From DAISJD01 sp036821645 (GTDB lineage: Bacteria; Pseudomonadota; Alphaproteobacteria; ATCC43930; CGMCC-115725): a stretch of 17,354 bases of DNA. Positions 14,909-17,354 of this stretch are shown here, one piece after another. The notes under the pieces were generated by a model. That model made no database searches. It was not told the DNA's origin and worked only from the letters and a program-made list of their open reading frames with translations. A program made the translations under genes and the position numbers. The stretch spans positions 1 through 17,354 of the forward strand of contig DAISJD010000061.1 of assembly GCA_036821645.1 (NCBI GenBank), given 5' to 3'. Position 1 is the stretch's first letter, and each line of letters begins with the position of its first letter.

Positions 14909-15049
14909 CCCCACGATCGGCGCGGTCACCGGGTGGCCCCGTTATCCCCCCTCCCGCGCGAGGGGCTTGCCCTGTTTCATCACAATTTTGACCCAATCTC
15001 GGTCAAGGGGACCAGAAATACCGTGACAGCAGCGCCGAAATCCGTAATT
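14909..15049 (+). promoter_or_regulatory. Leader region before the riboswitch: hairpin and TTGACC palindrome
   Basis: A GC-rich hairpin, CCCCTC (14948-14953) / GAGGGG (14960-14965), could end the chemoreceptor transcript but lacks a T run. It is followed by TTGACC-N7-GGTCAA (14988-15006), a perfect interrupted palindrome whose left arm also resembles a -35 box. The riboswitch transcript must start about here, but no convincing -10 was seen. A protein operator acting in addition to the riboswitch is possible. Confidence 0.4.
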
Positions 15050-15275
15050 CTCGGCACCGATAGGTTCCAACACGCCCTGCTTGTTGGATGAAAAGGGAAC
15101 ACGGTAACAGCCATCGGTCCTGATCGCGATTATGCGACAGCGTGCCGGTCGGTTCCAATCCGTGGCTGCCCCCGCAACTGTGAGCGGCGAGTCCGCAGCC
15201 ATCATGCCACTGGGCAACCGGGAAGGCGGGATGCGGATGATGACCCGCGAAGCCAGGAGACCTGCCTGTCGTCAT
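15050..15275 (+). ncRNA. Cobalamin (adenosylcobalamin/B12) riboswitch
   Basis: The conserved blocks of the cobalamin aptamer appear in order: GGTTCC (about 15063), GATGAAAAGGGAAC (15087-15100) with ACGGT, AATCCGTGGCTGCCCCCGC and CAACTGT (to about 15181), CCACTGGG (15207-15214), GGGAAGGC (15220-15227), and the B12 box AGCCAGGAGACCTGCC (15251-15266). The stretch between ACGGT and AATCCGTG is long but this region is variable in the family. It precedes a NiCoT metal transporter, a known target class. Boundaries are approximate. Cobalamin binding is expected to lower expression. Confidence 0.93.
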
Positions 15276-15356
15276 GCAACCGGGCTGCGGAGGGCGGCGG
15301 CGGGATCGGTCGCTTGGCACCGTATTCCCCCACCCCGTTTTCCGTCGGTCCTTTAT

Positions 15357-15380
15357 CCCGGCACGGCGGGTGTCCGGGGG
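15357..15380 (+). promoter_or_regulatory. Possible riboswitch expression-platform hairpin over the ribosome site
   Basis: CCCGGCAC (15357-15364) can pair with GTGTCCGGG (15370-15378) around a GGCGG loop, with one bulged T. The 3' arm overlaps the only purine-rich G run (15376-15380) before the transporter ATG at 15394. No T run follows. This fits control of translation start rather than transcription termination, but the pairing that the B12-bound aptamer would switch was not worked out. Confidence 0.35.
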
Positions 15381-15393
15381 AAAGATCGTTTTG

Positions 15394-16440
15394 ATGTTCC
15401 GTAAAATTTTCGACGATTCAAAGGTGGGGCTGCGCACGAAGATCGGGGGGATGATCGGCCTGCTGATTGCGATGAACATCGCCGCATGGCTCTGGGCCTT
15501 CATCGCCTTCCAGGATTATCCGGTCCTCTTGGGCACTGCGCTCTTAGCCTATAGTTTTGGGCTGCGCCATGCGGTCGACCCCGATCATATCGCCGCCATC
15601 GACAATGTAACGCGCAAACTGATGCAGGAAGGAAAACGGCCAGTCTCGGTTGGTTTCTTCTTTTCGTTCGGCCATTCGAGCGTCGTCCTGCTACTGTCGA
15701 TCGGACTTGCTACCACGACAAGCGTTCTGCAAAGCCAATTTTCCGGGTTTCGGGAAATTGGCGGCGTGATCGGCACCAGTATTTCGGCTTTTTTCCTGTT
15801 TGCGATCGCAGGGGCCAATATCCTGGTGCTCTGTGGCGTTTGGCGCAGCTTTCGCGCGGCAAAACGGGGTGAACCGATCATTGAAGAAGATCTCGAGGTC
15901 CTGCTCTCTAGGCTCGGCTTCATGAGCCGGATCTTACAGCGCTTTTTCCGCCTGATCGCCCGCAGTTGGCACATGTATCCGCTGGGCTTTCTTTTCGGTC
16001 TCGGCTTTGAAACCGCAACCGAGGTCGCCGTGCTGGGCCTGTCGGCGGCCAGTGCAAATGACGGCATGCCGGTCTGGTCGATCTTGGTCTTTCCGGCCTT
16101 ATTTTCTGCCGGGATGGTGTTGGTCGATACGTTAGACGGGATTTTGATGCTGGGTGCCTATGGCTGGGCATTCGTCAAGCCGATCCGCAAGCTTTATTAC
16201 AATCTGACGATTACCTTCGTTTCGGTCTTGGCCGCCCTCCTGGTCGGCGGCCTTGAAACCCTGGGTCTTCTCGTCGATCAGTTCGATCTTGATGGACCGT
16301 TTTGGGATAGCGTCACTGCCCTCAACGCCAATTTCGGCCTGTTGGGTTATGGCATCATCGCGCTCTTTGCGGTGGGTTGGCTATTCTCTCTCATCCTCTA
16401 TCGTGTCAATGGATACGACAAGATCGAAGCCAAGATTTAA
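15394..16440 (+). CDS. NiCoT-family nickel/cobalt permease, probably cobalt uptake
   Basis: The predicted 348-residue, roughly eight-helix inner-membrane protein imports Co2+ and/or Ni2+ by a secondary mechanism. NiCoT signatures are clear: RHAVDPDHIAAIDN (His59, Asp62, Asp64, His65) in the second membrane helix, FFFSFGHSSVV (about 88-98), FGLGFETATEVAVLGL, and GMVLVDTLDGILM. The usual Ala of RHAxDADHI is Pro63 here. The ATG at 15394 fits HoxN-like N termini; an in-frame ATG at 15274 would start inside the riboswitch region and is rejected. The ribosome site is weak, with G-rich sequence 13 bases away, in line with control by the leader. Cobalamin-riboswitch control points to cobalt for B12 synthesis. 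A bidirectional terminator follows. Confidence 0.93.
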   Translation: MFRKIFDDSKVGLRTKIGGMIGLLIAMNIAAWLWAFIAFQDYPVLLGTALLAYSFGLRHAVDPDHIAAIDNVTRKLMQEGKRPVSVGFFFSFGHSSVVLLLSIGLATTTSVLQSQFSGFREIGGVIGTSISAFFLFAIAGANILVLCGVWRSFRAAKRGEPIIEEDLEVLLSRLGFMSRILQRFFRLIARSWHMYPLGFLFGLGFETATEVAVLGLSAASANDGMPVWSILVFPALFSAGMVLVDTLDGILMLGAYGWAFVKPIRKLYYNLTITFVSVLAALLVGGLETLGLLVDQFDLDGPFWDSVTALNANFGLLGYGIIALFAVGWLFSLILYRVNGYDKIEAKI

Positions 16441-16448
16441 CCTACCAT

Positions 16449-16478
16449 AAAAAAGCCCCGCCTCTCTGGCGGGGCTTT
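16449..16478. terminator. Bidirectional Rho-independent terminator
   Basis: A perfect 11-base stem AAAGCCCCGCC (16452-16462) / GGCGGGGCTTT (16468-16478) closes a TCTCT loop. On the minus strand a run of six Ts follows the G-rich arm, so it is a strong terminator for dnaJ. On the plus strand only three Ts follow, but the stem should still end the transporter transcript. It sits between the two convergent genes. Confidence 0.92.
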
Positions 16479-16502
16479 GCCACCCATCGATCGGCTCGCC
16501 GC

Positions 16503-17354
16503 CTAATCGCGCAAATCGTCCCAAAACTCCTTCACGCGACCGAAAAAACCTTCGGATTGCGGGCTGGTCTGGTCCTTGTCACCGGCTTTTTCAAAGTCGC
16601 GCAGCAATTCTTGCTGACGCTTGGTCAAGTTGACTGGGGTTTCGACGACAACCTCGACATACATATCGCCGCGTTGGGTACTCTTCATCACCGACATGCC
16701 CTTGCCGCGCAGGCGGAATTGGGCCCCAGACTGCGTACCGGCCGGAACGGTGACGCGGGCACGGGCCCCGTCAATCGTCGGCACTTCGACCTGACCGCCC
16801 AAAGCGGCCGCGGTCATCGTAATCGGCACCCGGCAATGAATGTTCGAGCCGTCGCGGTGAAACAACCCATGCTGTGCGACGGACAGAAAAATATAGAGAT
16901 CGCCCGCCGCCCCGCCGCGCATGCCGGCCTCGCCCTCGCCGGTCAGACGAATGCGGGTGCCATCGTCGACACCGGCCGGAATGGTCACGGACAGGGTCTT
17001 CTCCCGGCGCACGCGACCTTGACCGCCACAGGATTTGCACGGATTCTCGATCATGCGCCCGGCACCACCGCAGGTGGGACATGTGCGCTCGATCGTAAAG
17101 AAGCCCTGCTGGGCACGGACTTTGCCGATCCCGCCGCAGGTCGAACAATTGGTGGGCTTGGACCCCGCCTCTGCCCCGGTTCCCTTGCACGGCTCGCAGC
17201 CGACAGAGGTTGGGACCCGGATTTGGGTGGTCGAGCCTTTGAAAGCGTCTTCAAGACTGATTTCAAGATTATAGCGCAGATCGCTGCCCCGGCTATTCGC
17301 CTGACCGCGCCGCCCGCCGACAAACTCGCCGAACATTTCATCGAAAATATCGGC
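16503..17354 (-). CDS. dnaJ: Chaperone protein DnaJ, C-terminal part (5' end outside window)
   Basis: DnaJ (Hsp40) delivers unfolded clients to DnaK and stimulates its ATPase. The frame is open to the right edge, where it reads ADIFDEMFGEF, the usual end of the Gly/Phe linker. The N-terminal J domain with its HPD motif is therefore outside the window. Four CxxCxGxG zinc-finger repeats are intact: CEPCKGTG, CSTCGGIG, CPTCGGAG and CKSCGGQG. The two C-terminal client-binding beta domains follow (VTIPAGVDDGTRIRL, GDLYIFLSV...HGLFHRDGSNIHC, and GDMYVEVVVETPVNLTKRQQ). The tail SEGFFGRVKEFWDDLRD is typical. A strong terminator lies 25 bases after the stop. Confidence 0.97.
   Translation of the reverse strand, partial: ADIFDEMFGEFVGGRRGQANSRGSDLRYNLEISLEDAFKGSTTQIRVPTSVGCEPCKGTGAEAGSKPTNCSTCGGIGKVRAQQGFFTIERTCPTCGGAGRMIENPCKSCGGQGRVRREKTLSVTIPAGVDDGTRIRLTGEGEAGMRGGAAGDLYIFLSVAQHGLFHRDGSNIHCRVPITMTAAALGGQVEVPTIDGARARVTVPAGTQSGAQFRLRGKGMSVMKSTQRGDMYVEVVVETPVNLTKRQQELLRDFEKAGDKDQTSPQSEGFFGRVKEFWDDLRD

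Noticed and set aside
14948..14965. Terminator after the chemoreceptor
   Set aside because: The hairpin is present but short and without a T run, so it is mentioned only as a possible structure.
15274..15393. Extended N terminus of the NiCoT transporter from an ATG at 15274
   Set aside because: It would translate the riboswitch's 3' flank, giving a Gly/Arg-rich stretch unlike NiCoT N termini; the ATG at 15394 matches the family.
1..17354. Mobile elements, CRISPR arrays, tRNA or rRNA genes
   Set aside because: No transposase or integrase motifs, spaced direct repeats, tRNA cloverleaf or rRNA segments were recognised on reading both strands.

Overview
The window looks like chromosomal DNA of a GC-rich alphaproteobacterium, most likely Rhodospirillales. 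This is inferred from GC-rich third codon positions, compact divergent and convergent gene pairs, an elongation factor P/EpmA pair, a MotA/TolQ-like plus OmpA-like motor pair, a TTGAT-N4-ATCAA FNR/FixK-type box and a chemoreceptor. No transposase, integrase, phage gene, tRNA, rRNA or CRISPR array was seen. Two AT-rich stretches (about 5165-5215 and 10029-10215) stand out from the rest and both lie between divergently transcribed genes.

Left part (1-2504). A nearly complete thiE is cut by the left edge. It overlaps tail-to-tail with a TetR-family repressor gene on the minus strand. That repressor is divergent from a plus-strand pair: a hotdog-fold acyl-CoA thioesterase and an SDR-fold protein that resembles halohydrin dehalogenases. 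The 80-base divergent region holds two tandem TTGACA-N4-TGTCAA palindromes overlapping a near-consensus promoter for the repressor, whose mRNA should be leaderless. This small divergon is the most distinctive unit in the window.

Middle left (2505-6744). A minus-strand lipoprotein joins Sel1 repeats to a trypsin-like (HtrA-type, no PDZ) protease. Next come epmA (EF-P beta-lysylation) on the minus strand and, divergently, efp followed closely by an inositol-monophosphatase-family gene. A hairpin terminator follows.

Centre (6853-9875). A two-gene operon encodes a MotA/TolQ/ExbB-like channel subunit and a MotB-like protein with an OmpA peptidoglycan-binding domain. It converges on an outer-membrane beta-barrel gene. 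The 5' leader of the barrel gene can form a long hairpin just before its Shine-Dalgarno sequence.

Right part (9876-17354). An AT-rich intergenic region with a perfect FNR-type box separates the barrel gene from an exported M1 zinc aminopeptidase. After that come a methyl-accepting chemotaxis protein and a cobalamin riboswitch controlling a NiCoT-family transporter, which by this control is a likely cobalt importer. A strong bidirectional terminator and the C-terminal part of dnaJ on the minus strand, cut by the right edge, close the window.
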